NCBI RefSeq assembly: GCF_010183535.1
Contig: NC_071330.1
Location: forward strand, 939,217 to 1,003,216
Length of the DNA: 64,000 nt
Reading direction: 5' to 3'
Origin: Caenorhabditis remanei
Lineage: Eukaryota > Nematoda > Chromadorea > Rhabditida > Rhabditidae
The position numbers and the translations under genes were made by a program. Below the pieces are notes generated by a model that saw nothing but the letters and a program-made list of their open reading frames with translations, ran no database searches and was not told the origin of the DNA. This document shows positions 45,470 through 57,925 of the stretch, one piece after another. Numbering within the stretch: position 1 is the stretch's first letter; each line of letters opens with the position of its first letter.

Positions 45470-45835
45470 CCGACTTCCGACTTCCGAATTCCGGATAATA
45501 AAAATCACTTCCGACTTCCGACTTCCGTCATTCCATAACTGTGGAATTTTCAAAAAGTGCATTTCGCAAAAATGCATGGAAAAATGGTCTAAAAAGAGAG
45601 AAAATAGGCTTCAGCCAAAACTAGTTTTCCACTGATTTTCGCGAGTTTCATGATTTTTCTCTTGGAGTTTTTGAAAGTTTGAGAAAAAATCTAATTCCAA
45701 CTTCCGACTTCCGACTTCCAACTTCCGACTTCCGGGCGTTTTTTCACTTCCGACTTCCGACTTCCGACTTCCGGATAAGGAAATTCACTTCCGACTTCCG
45801 ACTTCCGACTTCCGGATAAGAAAATTTCACTTCCA
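45470..45835. repeat. CTTCCGA heptamer minisatellite
   Basis: Runs of ACTTCCGACTTCCGACTTCC with GGATAAGAAAATT breaks, at 45473-45540 and 45690-45835. Short runs of the same heptamer also occur near 12590, 34250 and 39605. Confidence 0.85.
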
Positions 45836-45849
45836 TGCAACTCTGTTCC

Positions 45850-46400
45850 GTACCCTATTCTTCCCAGTGGCCAAATACCGGACGGTCCCTCGAATACCTT
45901 CCCATTCATTCCACGTGTCACCCCCCTCTCCTCTTCCGTATCTCTTGTTCACAATCTGTTGGTATGGTGTCGTAAAGTTGCTCCCGGCATCCCTTTAGCC
46001 TCATGCCAGATGTTTTGGGAACATCTCCCCCCTCGGCACGCTCAAAAAGAATTGAGATATAGATCTGGTATGTGTGGACACTTTTATAGTCCCCTGACGA
46101 CACAACAAAATCAACACCTGTCTGGTGAGATATGAAGATGTCATATCTAAAGGGGGAGGACCATAAACTTGTATACCTCACACAAAAAGATTGTACCGAC
46201 ACACACGGAGGTACATAAAACAGTGAAACATGCATACACCTCTCAACAATTGACTCCACACACACACACTATAAATCAGTCCGGAGGATTGAGTCATCAA
46301 CTTCTGAAGAAGTGACCGCCCGTGAGGCGAGGACGAGGAATTTGTCGAAATGGTGATTTATATAAAAGAGAGAGAGAAGAACGGTTTATTGGAATAGCTA
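45850..46400. other. Repeat-poor island in the upstream region
   Basis: Higher-complexity sequence lacking the 20-mer, with GGGAGGACCATAAACTTGTA and TATAAATCAGTCCGGAGGAT. The minus strand has an open frame with no family features, so I do not call a gene. It is a candidate enhancer or non-coding transcript. Confidence 0.35.
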
Positions 46401-46478
46401 TTTTTAGTTTTGAGGAATTTTGTCGAGAAATTTGAAGAATTTTTTATCTATTTAGACATACGGATAATGCTGAAAACC

Positions 46479-46709
46479 ATAGTTGTCATTTCACGGGCCG
46501 GCCCGGGTGGAAATTTTTTGTTTAATTTTTGCGCCCCAAAAATAATTTTCATGTGCTTTTTTATCACTAAATTCACTGTAGAACTGACAAAAATCATCAA
46601 TTCAGTCGAATTTTTGCAGAAAATCCCCCAAAAACCACTTTTTCAAAAAATTACAGCTGAAAAAACATGTTTTTCGAAAAAAAAAATCGCTTCACCCGGG
46701 CCGAGTATG
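46479..46709. mobile_element. hAT-like CG-rich MITE with exact 8-bp duplication
   Basis: Starts CATAGTTGTCATTTCACGGG and ends CCGGGCCGAGTATG, flanked by CTGAAAAC on both sides (46471-46478, 46710-46717). The interior shares a block in inverse orientation with the element at 43304 (TCACTAAATTCACTGTAGAA). Confidence 0.88.
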
Positions 46710-46741
46710 CTGAAAACTCTGTTGAAAAAAGCTTGCGGTAA

Positions 46742-48165
46742 AAACACGTCGAAGGCGCGCCAGATTTTTCAATTTATAGAGAAGTTGTCCCTGATTTCGA
46801 ATTTCTAAAAACTTTTGAATCTTGACTGGCGCGCTTTTGACGCATTTCTCAAAAACAGGAATTTGTGAAAATTCGTGAAATTCTTAACAGCTTTGACACC
46901 AGAAATGTAGGTTGGCGCGCCTCTGACGCGTTTTTATAATGTTGAGCAAACGGTTAGTATTGGAGCGCAAAATACCGAATTTTACAGGACAAAATAGGAC
47001 AAAAATTTACTGGCGTGCCTACGACGCGTTTCTGAAATTACTGATAAAACTGATAATATACGTAGTCTCGATTATGACTTGCGAAGAGTCTGGCGCACCT
47101 TTGGCGCGTTGTATAACTTCCGTATAGTTTCAAAACGGATCTTACTGTACTTTCTGTTCGGAGCGTTCTGTAAATCTGGCGTACCTTTGACGCGTTTCAC
47201 ACTTACAGACGTCAATTTGAGCTGGCAAGCTTCATTTTGTTGGTCATCCGGACACCTGGACACACAGATTGACACTCAAATGCTTTTAAAATTTTCGAGT
47301 CATCTGGCGCACTTTTGGCGCTTAAAAAACCGGAAAAAACCAAAATGATCATTTTCTATTATCCCTAATATGTGGTGCCAGCAAACGAGTCAAAGGTGCG
47401 CCAGACACTTTCCAAGCCTTCTGAATTTTGCCTTATCTTTAACGGGTTTTTAATAATCCTGGCGCACCTTCGACCCATTTTTTGAGAGTATGCTTGGAAG
47501 ATCACAGTTTGATGTCTTTTTTTTTCGAAATTTTTTTTTTAAATTCCGTCCCCCCAATTGTCTAACTCATCATCATCATCAACTTCCAACATGCAAAGCG
47601 GAGAGCCCTCCGTCTTCTTCTTCTTCTTCTTCGCTGATAAAAAAGTCGTAAAAGAAGGTGAGTCGTGTGTTGCGAAGGAAGGGAGAGTGAAGGGGTTGGG
47701 GCGGCAAACTTGAAAGAGCGGGACCATGCAAAGTTAAGTTTTATTCCGTTTTAATTGTTCAAGTGTTTCTTTTGATCCTCATTGCTCATCATGTTTCGGA
47801 AGGTCCCCTAGATTTCAATTTTCTTGAAGAAAAGTGTGTGTGTGTGCCGCAAGAGGAATTGATGGTTCCAATTTAACGACTTAATTGAGCACACACATAT
47901 GTATGTACGTTTATGCAGATGGTTGAGAAGAGGAACAAATTGGTTGGAGCAAGAGGAGGGGGAGGAGCTATAAAAAATTAATTGAGAAAGGGGAAGGGTA
48001 ATTAGTAAGGATAAGGTTGTCTAGGGTGTGCCCAAATGTCCGGATGTCCAAATACATTCTCAAAATATGAGAGAAATGCAAAACGCGTCAAAGGCGCACC
48101 TTTGACGCGACGGCAGTTCTTTTTAATTTTCCTCAATCTTCAACATCGCTGGCGCTTCTTGGACG
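46742..48165. repeat. 20-mer array with a copied block
   Basis: Copies near 46742 (inverted), 46826, 46912, 47008, 47089, 47175, 47302, 47388 (inverted), 47458, 48083 and 48148. The run 46912-47260 resembles 43727-43960 spacer by spacer, so a segment of several units was duplicated. The piece 47300-47400 resembles 42208-42300. Confidence 0.85.
47893..47906 (+). promoter_or_regulatory. Recurrent ACATATGTATGTA motif, copy 1
   Basis: ACACATATGTATGTACG in a repeat-poor stretch about 11.6 kb upstream of the Hox-like start. The same 13-mer is found at 51331 and 55197. Confidence 0.35.
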
Positions 48166-50720
48166 CGTTCACGTTGGTTTCGCAGCATTTTGGTCCGATT
48201 CCGAACAAGTTCTTTTTTGTTATCATCACGAAAACATTTGAATTTTTGAATTTTTCTGTTATCTGCTTACAGTAATCCTTACCACACTAGTTACGGTATC
48301 CTCCTGCATCAGCAACAGTAAGGTTTTATAATCTACCAACCGATAATCGAGCCAGAACGTTGTAATGAACTCAGAATTTCTTTTCCAAACTTTGCTCTTT
48401 AGTTCTTACATTATCAGTCTAAATTTCCAAAATCAGCCAAATAAGCCAAAAACGCCATCAGGTAAAATAATCTTTTAAGTCAAATACATCGGTAACATTC
48501 TCCTGAATGTTCAAGCTGGATCAAACCTGACTTATTAAGTCTAAGCTGAGATAATCTAGTACCTTGACTCTTCGGGGAAGTCCGTACAAAAAAGTTATCA
48601 ACTACAAAAATGGAGATCTAGGTATAGGCTATGTAATAAATATAGATGTGAGGTGTTTGGTAGATTTTGCCTCTAACTTTTAAAAATGCATTACCTCTTT
48701 CAAGGGTTCAGGATTCCCCAAATCATTTGAAAACCAGATTCTCCGTTTACAGTACCACCATAGTTACCGTAATGCTACAGTACTCAAAATCATCTGCTCG
48801 CATTTCAAACCCTATCCCTTACCAAGGTGTCAAGAAAGAAGCAGATGGATATAAGGTTACATCACACTTCTAGACGAGTATGGTACAGAGATAGCAGATG
48901 TGTAGAGATAACAGATCTTTGGGTTTGGTGATGACGTTGGTAAAGGTCCAGATGCCAAAATTGGACCAAAATTTACAGGCGTCGGGAATACGGCAGGTGT
49001 CTTGAAATGTGTAGCACAAGCAACTGTCCATCAGTCAGTGAGCCAAGTTTGTCCGGATGTCCATAATTGAAAAACAGGAAGTTTGATCCCTATGAGTTAG
49101 TTAAAGCTAAACAAGTTACCAAAAATTTGGCGCCCGAGGTTTTTTTTTGCTCAATTTCAGATTTTCCTGCATAAACAGGTTTTTTTCGTCAAAATTTTTT
49201 CGCCATGAAAACGTCTCTCCGTCAGTCTGTGTGTCCAGTTTGTCTGGATGCCCACATTTTTGATAAATTTCAAAGAAAAGTCAAAATATTGAGCTTTCAC
49301 TTACCTAACAGCTTTCTAGTTGTCTCGAAAGTTACAGTAATCTAGAAATGTACATCCGGGACGACAGATACACAGACAGACATTCAGACTTAGGGATGTT
49401 GTAAAAATGCAAAGCAGGTGTGACATTATCAAAAATTAGGCGCCCAAAAGTTTTTTCTCAATTCGGAAACACACATCATTTCCTTTCCTGCACTTCTTTT
49501 CCAGCATAAACTGTTTTTTTTTTGCCTGCCTACTGTCTACTACCTACTGCCACCACCACCTCCTCCTGTATATTTTCCCGGGAAGCTTGTTTCTCTCTGC
49601 TCTCCCTTAAAAATTCATAAACTGATAACCAGTGCGGAGTCCCTTTCAACTCGCCGCGTCTCTCTTCTCCTCTCCTTGAGGGGGACAACCAGTTTACAAC
49701 CCCCCCACCAACATATATCATCACATTATTTGTTTTACCCCTGCAATTTTCAACACTCATCTAATTATCGATCTGTTATTTTTCATCTGAAATTTTGTAC
49801 GAGTTCTCGAGACCCTGCCTCCCTGAAATGGGACCTTATCGTAAGTGTGTTTCCATATGTGGCCATAATGTCTGTGTCATATTTGTTCTACACCATATAA
49901 AACATAATCATGGTCGTCTCCTCTCTCTCTCTCTTCTCCACCAATAACTTCATTCATTCGTAATCTTAAAATAACATTAACACCGTTTAATAGCTCTCGG
50001 GAGAGATGGCTACATGATAAAAGCGTAAGAGGGGGTACTGTAGCAGGGGGAAAGGGGGCGGAGTCTAGGAATGGCGGGGATTTGGGGAGTGATTGGGGGA
50101 GGACATCTGGATAAACAGATATTTAGGTGTCTTTGAGCCGATTTTTACGGAAACCCTTAGGTCCGGATGTCTCTCTGTCTGTGTGTCTGTCCAATGTCCA
50201 ATGTCCGGATGTCCACTTTCAAATGACTGTAGTTTGGACTACTAGACAGGTGTTAGGCTCTCAAAATTTCTCAAAATAGTTTCGAGACTTTTCGAAATGT
50301 TTCGCAATTTCAAAAAATTGCAGACATCCGGACAAACTGGACACACAGACAGATAGACAGGCAATCTAAAAGGTTGTGTAGTTACTAGGTTTCCTCGGAC
50401 AAACTGACACACAGACAGACCTTTTTGTGTTCAATTTTGGAATTTGTTGTTTTTGAGACATCCGGACAAACCGGAAACACAGATGAACATTTAAAGAGGG
50501 TTTTTATTGGAACTTCAAGTTTTTGAATGTCATTTTATGTTCAAATTTAGGATCTATTCATTTTTGAAGCATACCGATTTCAGCCAAAAAGTTCAAAATT
50601 CAAATTTTCAGAAAAATTGATTTTTTCCACTTTTTCAGTCTTTTTCACAATGTAGCCAGTTGCCAAAACTTGTTTAAATTTATGCTCAGAATGTAGATCA
50701 GATCTAGATCTGCATTATGG
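48166..50720. other. Gene-free upstream region
   Basis: Contains a half foldback (48583-48625), several CATCCGGACA/CAGACAGAC phrases (49040, 49230, 50165, 50330, 50400) and a repeat-poor, pyrimidine-rich piece at 49490-50110. No coding sequence recognised. Confidence 0.5.
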
Positions 50721-50724
50721 CTCA

Positions 50725-52115
50725 CAGACTGGCGTGACGTTGGCGCGTTTTCAAACTTGTGATTAGTATAGCAAAACACTGTCGATCCTGCCTTGAGATG
50801 CTTATAATAGAGTCTGGGTTGCGTTTGGCGCGTTTTTGAAATTTTGGAAATATTGGAAATAAGCGAAACACCCAGTTCCTCTAAAGAGTCAAAATATCTG
50901 TCAGAAATCGAGAAATAAAAAGAAATAATTTTGTCCGAAAGGACTACACGGTGGAAAAAATTCGCGTGGGAAAACTCTTCCACCTAGGCTCCTTTTGAGC
51001 CGGGAAAACGTGAATTTAGGGCGTTTAGAGCGATTTTTAACACATGCTCCAATGATGAAAGTTTTTCAGAATTATGTGAAGTATCAGAATCTGAAATAAA
51101 AAATATGACTTCAGTCCTCCTTTAAAATCAAACCCCCCTTGTATATTTTTTTTTACCTCATTGGTCCCCCCCCCTTCTTACCCATGTAATCCCTTCAAAA
51201 CCCCTTGAATTTCTCCCAGAAGCAAGGTCATCCGAGTTCATCTCTCCCGCCCTTGTACAAAGGTGTCCGCGTCTTCTCCCCTCTTTTGAGTCAGAGCCGC
51301 TAATTGTTTGTAGATCACCCAATAGAAGATACATATGTATGTACATCGATCAACACGTGTCACCCATCTCCCTCCCCTGACACACACACAAAACACCTAC
51401 TTGTGTGGTTAATGGATTACATATTTACATATATATGTTAGAGAAGGCTTGATGATTAAGGAGGGCTTAGGAAACCAATCCTTTTGGTGGCAGCCGCCAA
51501 CGCGTCGGAGGCACGCCAGGTGGGAAAATTGGAATTTATTGTAGGTAGATCAGTGATACTTCTATTCTGTACGTTGGTATTAAAAACGCGCCAACGGCAC
51601 GCCAGACACTTGGGAACTATTGCCAGTCGGGGCTCAAATTTATAAATTTTTGACAATATTTTGAAACTCAGAAACGCGTAAAAAACGCGCCAGCTTGTTT
51701 GAAACTCTTTCAAATCGAGGCAATGTCACATCCTTCAAGAATCAATTTTTCGCGACGCGCGAAAGGCGCGACAGCCTAGGTAAAACTGGAATCTAGGCAT
51801 CTAGGGTATCCTTAAATAAAACATTACTTTTCAAAAAACGCGTCAAAGGCACGCTATCTAGATTTGAAAACTAAGCTTTAATTTACAGACAATGAATGTG
51901 TCGTCGATTTCCAACGTTTTTTTTTTCAAAAGCGCGCCAAAGGCACGCCAGCCTCTATAATAAGCTCCCCATAAACAGGACCAACAACCTTTTCCTATAC
52001 TTATCCAAGTTTTGAAAATGCGCGCTAATGTCACGCCAGCCTATAAACCACAATTTGAAAATAGTATCATGCATCACCGCCTTTGAAATTTTCACACCGC
52101 GCCAACGTCACGCCA
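50725..52115. repeat. 20-mer array, mainly inverted
   Basis: Two plus-strand copies (50729, 50812) lack part of the middle. Seven or more inverted copies follow (51500, 51590, 51670, 51750, 51839, 51935, 52020, 52100), in the form ACGCGYCAAMGGCACGCCAG. The island 51100-51450 between them has none. Confidence 0.8.
51331..51344 (+). promoter_or_regulatory. Recurrent ACATATGTATGTA motif, copy 2
   Basis: GATACATATGTATGTACATC, directly followed by ATCGATCAACACGTG, in a repeat-poor island about 8.2 kb upstream of the Hox-like start. Confidence 0.35.
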
Positions 52116-55100
52116 GACGGCCTCGATCGAGGTGAACTTCAAAGTGAACAAAGGTCTACAGTAACCTTATCAAAAAAAAAGTCCGTAAATTTTTTTTTGT
52201 CTTCTCTCGTTCGTCCTTCACATTCTTCTAGATAACCAACCGCCTCTTTTTTGTGGAGGTTCATCATTATTAACGTTTTTGTGGTCGTGGTTAGCAGAGG
52301 GGTACTGTAAGCGTGGGGGAAGTAATTTTTTCTTCGTCGTTTTTAAATATCTCAGTTACAAACCATCCCTGTTTCCTTCCAAATCATCTTGATGCACTAA
52401 AAGTCGACTTGAGCAAACATAGCCGCCGCCGCCCCCCCCCCCCCTCTCCCGGCTGTAAAAGTCCATTTCTATGATATCATACCATCTGTTCCAATCGTTT
52501 TTTTGGGGACTTTCTTGACCTACACCCTTCTTTCCTTTTCTTCGTTTCTTTTCTTTTCTTGAGATATAATGAAATCATATACCTCCTTTTTTCGTTTTGT
52601 TCCCCCTCTTTGGTACCAGTCTCCGTACATGCTCCTTAGAGGGGGAGATGAGAAGGAAAAATTTTACGATCGCCGGTCCCCCCTCTTCTTGTTCATATTC
52701 TTATTGCTCTTGTCTCAGAGAGCTCACTACCGTAGTAGTTTTCCTCGACATTTTTAGTATCTCGTATATTTTCTCTTTTCGATTTGTCTTTATAACTTTT
52801 ACGACATAAACTGTTGTCCAGGTTTAAATATATAGCTTAAATCTTTGAGAGAAAGAGACGCAGAGAAGCCAGACACTCTATCTTCTTTGCTCCCTCTCTC
52901 TCTCTCCCTCCGTGGCTCCTTATATTGAAAAATGGTATATCTCAAGAAGGATAAGAGCTATCCAAATGTTGTAAACTGATAAAATGATCAGATTTTTATG
53001 GGAACAATTTTGGTACTTGACACTTTCTATGTAGCTTTTATAGATTTTGAGATATAAAGTATTTTGTATCGTGAGACAACCTTTCTTGATTGAATTTTTG
53101 AAATTTTACAACACATTCGTTTCCTAACTACTGTAGCTCTGCTCCCGAACCTTCAAATTTACCCTATTTTGCGACTCCGCCCACATCTCAAATTTGATTT
53201 AGTAGATTTTTATTTTTAGTACGCTATAACCCTAACCTAGATACCTAGACATCCGTTTTTTGCAGTTAACGAATTTCTTGTACCTACGGTCCCTGGATAC
53301 CACAAAAGTGCTAGATCCTCTTCTCAATCTGCCACAATTCTTTGGGAAAAGCTTGTAGAAAAAAGTTGACAACTACAAAAACGTAGTTCTAGGTTTGATA
53401 TATCTGACCAATATAAATTCCAAGTTGTCTGACTCCAATAAGTCTGCACAAAATTAATGGAAATAGTCCCCTAGCTAAAAACAATGTATACAATTCATCA
53501 TGTCAGTTTTTGTGCCGTCCTCCGCTTCTTCTTCTTCGTGTCTTTTCGCACACTTGACGACGACACGGCTATAAACTCTTGCATTTCGTTTTACCTTTTT
53601 GTCATGTGCTGCTCCCCTCCCTCCTCTCCCCTCTCCGAACTACCGTATCCCTTCTTCCACTTCACCTCCGGTTTATAGGCTTCAAACCAGAAAAAAAATA
53701 AATGAATTAGAGAAGAGAGACATAGAGAAGGAGGGTTCGATCAAAAAAAAAGTGACTGGCCCACATCATCGCAAATCACCGGAATTTAGTTGGAGCAACT
53801 TCTTCGCGCACCTCAAGAGAGATTTATGGGAAATTAAAGGGGGGAGGTTGGGTGTGAGTGAGCGGGGAACCGAATTTATGGGGTTGGGTAGGTGTCTAAT
53901 GGACGTTTTGATATGTGGTTGACTGGTAGGAACTTTGAAGGGTGGGAAAATGAGTTTAGTGCGAGCCTAGGCAAAGGTTTTTTTGGAGGAACGCCACTAA
54001 ATGTCTAGATTTGAAATTTTTGTCTGAAAAATCCAGATTCTGAGTGGATTATAATAGATTTTTCGGTTTCTGGTTCAGTTTATGGTTTCACACTAAGTTT
54101 TCGTGGTCAGCCCCCTTTAAGGCTTACTTTAGGCCAACATTTGGTACAGTACCCCCTAGTAGTTTTTCCTGCATTTTTGAAATCCGGAAGCTGTGTGAGC
54201 TTCCGGTTACTGCATTTTTTCCATTTTTTCTGTAGTGAGACCGTAGAACATTTCTCCGGTAGAGCTTCCGGTTTCACTTCCGGTTTGACCTACGGTAGAT
54301 CACGAAGTGTTAAAATCTGAAAATGAATATTTCCCTAGATTTTCAAATATTTTGGAATCCAGAAGCTTCTTGGTGAGCCTTGGTACACAGGAACAGTACC
54401 TTTTCCAAATTTTCGAAAATTTTGAGATCCGGAAGCTCTGAAAATGGCATTTCGCTCAGTATTCAACAAGTTTACAGTTATTTTTGAAATAAGGAACCTG
54501 AGAATATAAAATTCCGAGTTATCTGTGAAAAAATATGGTCGTGAAACTTTGACACTTCCGGTGATACAGGTATTCCGCATTTTTTTCCTAAAAAACCTGA
54601 AATTTAAAATCACAAGTTCTCCTCAATAGTCCTGCTCTCCTTAGCTTTAGAACCCTGTTGAATTCAAATATTGGCGTCTGTCTGTAGTTTTGTGTCCCGA
54701 TGTCCGGATTTCCGGTTTTGACAATACTTCGAGTTTCGAGACTTCTATTTCCGCTTCTCCAACTAAAAACTTACCCAGAAATCAAATTCGGGAACCATAA
54801 CTCTCTTGTATAGCTGCACAATCCAATATCCCAATGCTTCTTTGTCTGTCTGTGTGTCTGTACTCGCATCAATCCGGATGTCCGGTTTCCATGGTTTCTT
54901 CCTTTCCCTCAATCCCCCGATCCCCCGACCACCACCACTATTGAAAAAATTCAAATCCACCATGTCGAATGTTCCCACAAAGCACACATATCAATAGTAT
55001 CAATATCAGTAGTTGTCCCGCCAGCTATCATACGACATAGTGATAATATGATGGATCACCAATAGTATCTGAACATCTTCATGACCCCCCAAAACAATCG

Positions 55101-55839
55101 ATCATTGATATGCACACCACCACCACACCGCCCTTCTCACGTTACTTGCTCACTTTTTTGTGTTCTGAGAGCATTTTTTTTGAATAGTACTGCTATACAT
55201 ATGTATGTATACTAGTTTTAATCAATCTGAAAATGTAAATTTTCCAGTTTTCTACTAAAAAAAATTCCCGCTGAAAAGGGAATGTTGAAGGATGTCAGTT
55301 TTTTTTATTTTCACCCATTTTTTATAGTTTTCAATGTCAAGAATTAAGTTAAATCGTAACAAAAACCTAAAAACCTAATTTCGGCAGTGTTAGTCTTGAA
55401 TATTACACGCTTTCTTACTCAATTTTGAGGATTATGGTGACCATGGTCACTCAAACCGGAAGTTATGGAAATTTAAAGTAATTTAAGAATTCTCAAGGTT
55501 TCTCACTCCAAAAAAGTCGATAAAAGTTTATTTTTACATTTGACACTTAGAAAAATCATTTCTATACCATTAAAAATCCGTTATAAAAGTTGTTAAACTA
55601 TTTTTGCTGAAATTTCAGATTAATGAAGGTAGTGGTCTCTATCCGACACTTTAGTCAGAAAAAATTAACAGATTGATTTTTTACATGAATGGACTCAGAA
55701 CCCTTCAAAATAATCCTCTTGGAGAGGAGGTCAGAGTTCAAAAAAACAGCAAATCATTACCTTTTTGGCACGCGAAAAATGATTTGAAATGTTTTCGAGT
55801 TCTTGTTTTTCTCAAAGCAGAGAATGAATATATATTCGG
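52116..55839. other. Gene-free upstream region
   Basis: Repeat-poor pyrimidine-rich pieces at 52180-52820 and 53470-53930, a foldback at 53255-53390, TTCCGGTTTC-type short repeats at 54180-54300, and TCCGGATGTCCG phrases near 54700 and 54880. The open frames I see are low-complexity and show no gene structure. Confidence 0.5.
55197..55210 (+). promoter_or_regulatory. Recurrent ACATATGTATGTA motif, copy 3
   Basis: CTATACATATGTATGTATAC, 4.3 kb upstream of the Hox-like start, followed by TTTTAATCAATCTG. Confidence 0.35.
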
Positions 55840-56169
55840 CATACTTGTCAAAAATCGGGCCGAAATTTCTCTCGGCCCGGCCCGGCCCGTCGGCCTGGAT
55901 TCAAAAATGTGTACTCATTTTGTAACACAATTTTCAGAAATTTTTCGAAAATTTAGAGTAAAAATGCTTAAATTATCATACATATTTACCTTTTTATTGA
56001 ATTTTGAATTTTTATTCGAAAACTTTTTTTTTCAAAAAATTTCCAAAAAAACATCAAAATTTCCAAAAAAACATCAAATTTTCAAAAATGTTTCTAAACG
56101 GGCCGGGCCGAGCCGGGCCGAGATTTTTCCTGATTTTGGCCCGGCCCGGCCCGGCCCGTGACAAGTATG
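55840..56169. mobile_element. hAT-like CG-rich MITE with exact 8-bp duplication
   Basis: CATACTTGTCAAAAATCGGG at the left and GTGACAAGTATG at the right, flanked by ATATTCGG on both sides (55832-55839, 56170-56177). The arms are GGCCCGGCCC runs. Confidence 0.9.
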
Positions 56170-56884
56170 ATATTCGGAATGATATAGTTCATATCCCATT
56201 ACTCCACGGTGACCTTCCCTAGTAACATAAGTTTACACTGTGCTCTAGTTTTTTGCGAACCCATCAACCTCTTATCACTTCATGATTTCCAACAAAAAAC
56301 ACCGCATTACTTTGTCCATAAAATTCTGCCAACCAAAAAAAGTACCTCCTCCAACTCCTCCATTCAAAAAAAACCCTTTTCATAACCTTGACTCTCTTGT
56401 ACATACACGTTATCAACAGGGTAATAAAACTGGATTTTTGTATGTTCTCTCTCTGTGTATACCGGACCCTTCATGTTACTTATCTCTTTCATCACACCAA
56501 TTCCTTTTTGAGAGTCACCGCCCCGAGCGGCTCGAGGAGAAAGAGTCATAAAATGAGCATGTTAAGATAAAGATTGGGGGTCCAGTGGGGGTGGGACACC
56601 AAGGTACACAGTATTTGAAAAAAATGACTTAGGTGAAAGAGGCGGGGCTAACGACTCTCCAAATTGCTATACGATCCGAAAAATACCTCATATTTGCTGC
56701 TTAGAAACTAGAAAAATCGATCTAAAACCATCAAAAATCATAAAAATAAGTGTTTGTCTTAGAAATCACAGGTTTTTGTAAACATTACATTTTTCAAATT
56801 TTTTATCTAAAATTCTTCGCAAAATCTATTTTTACTCTTAAATTCTGCGATTAGGCTGGGCCTCAATGTGAATACTAAAGTTTC

Positions 56885-57925
56885 TAGTCTGGCGTGCCTT
56901 TGACGCGTTTCGGTTAGGACTCGAAAATAGTAGAATCTGTCATATAGTCTTATTGACAAAATATATTTCTGGTGCGCCTTTGACGCGTTTTAAAGAGGTT
57001 GCATAAACTACAACTTTTCACTGAAAATTTTTCCCCAAAATTTCAGATTTTTTTTTTAATAATGACCGCCTTTGACATGTCCCCTAACTGTCACTTTCAG
57101 CCCCATTGTTTTTTAGTTTAGATTTTTCAAGTAGATCAAACCTAGTTCTCCATTTTTGTAGTTGACAAGTTTTTTGTGCGCGCTCTCGCTAAGGAGATAT
57201 GAGTGGCTGAAGGTATGAGTGGCTGAAGTATTTCTTCCGGTTATTTACTTCAGAAGTCTATAACTTTTTAGGGTGCAGCTCTAGAAAAAAGTTGTCAACT
57301 AGAAAAATGTTGATCATGAGTTTTTCTCTAATTTGGTATATATTTTGGTATAAAAACTAAAAGTTGAGGCGGTTTCTGACGCCATGACGGAAGCTTAAGG
57401 TTGGTCCACTTCACATTGCAATCATTTTTATATAATTAAGCGGGGGTTTCCATGGCAACAGGCATCCCAACCTGAATAACATAACCTCACAAAATTCCCA
57501 ATTTTCCCAATCGTCGGCACGACACTTTTGTGACAAAAAAGGGCTCCGCCACGCATAAATGATGAATCGTCTCTTTTCAGATAAGCGCCTAGATTACAAC
57601 ACCTGCACACGAAGACGGTGTCTTCTGAGGGGATGAATGTTTATATTAACTAGATGGTGTCAGAAGATATTTATGTCTATTATGGAGTACCAAAACATTG
57701 GAGAGGGGAGGGGACATACACAGACGTGGATTGTGGGAAAACAATGAGGGGGGGGGGGGGGGATGAGAAGATACATGGTCATGTTTTCATTACGGTAACA
57801 TTTTTAGGGGAAAACTTGTCTGAAAATAGAATAACTAGGTTGCGATTCGGAGTTAGGCTTCGCAAGGAGTAGTTTATCATATAGTTTCATTGATAAATTA
57901 TACTGCTGGTGCGCCTCTGACGCGT
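56885..57925. repeat. Last 20-mer copies and a foldback
   Basis: CTGGCGTGCCTTTGACGCGT near 56889, degenerate copies near 56972 and 57906, and a TTGTAGTTGACAAGTTTTTT foldback at 57138-57310. These are the copies closest to the Hox-like gene. A G-run lies at 57749-57761. Confidence 0.75.

Noticed and set aside
45918..46265. 115-codon minus-strand frame in a repeat-poor island
   Set aside because: No recognised domain, paralogue or splice partner. I kept it only as part of a possible regulatory island.
41155..48165. CRISPR-like pattern of short conserved repeats with unique spacers
   Set aside because: The host is a eukaryote, copies occur in both orientations, spacing varies widely, and there are no cas genes. 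It is a dispersed motif array.
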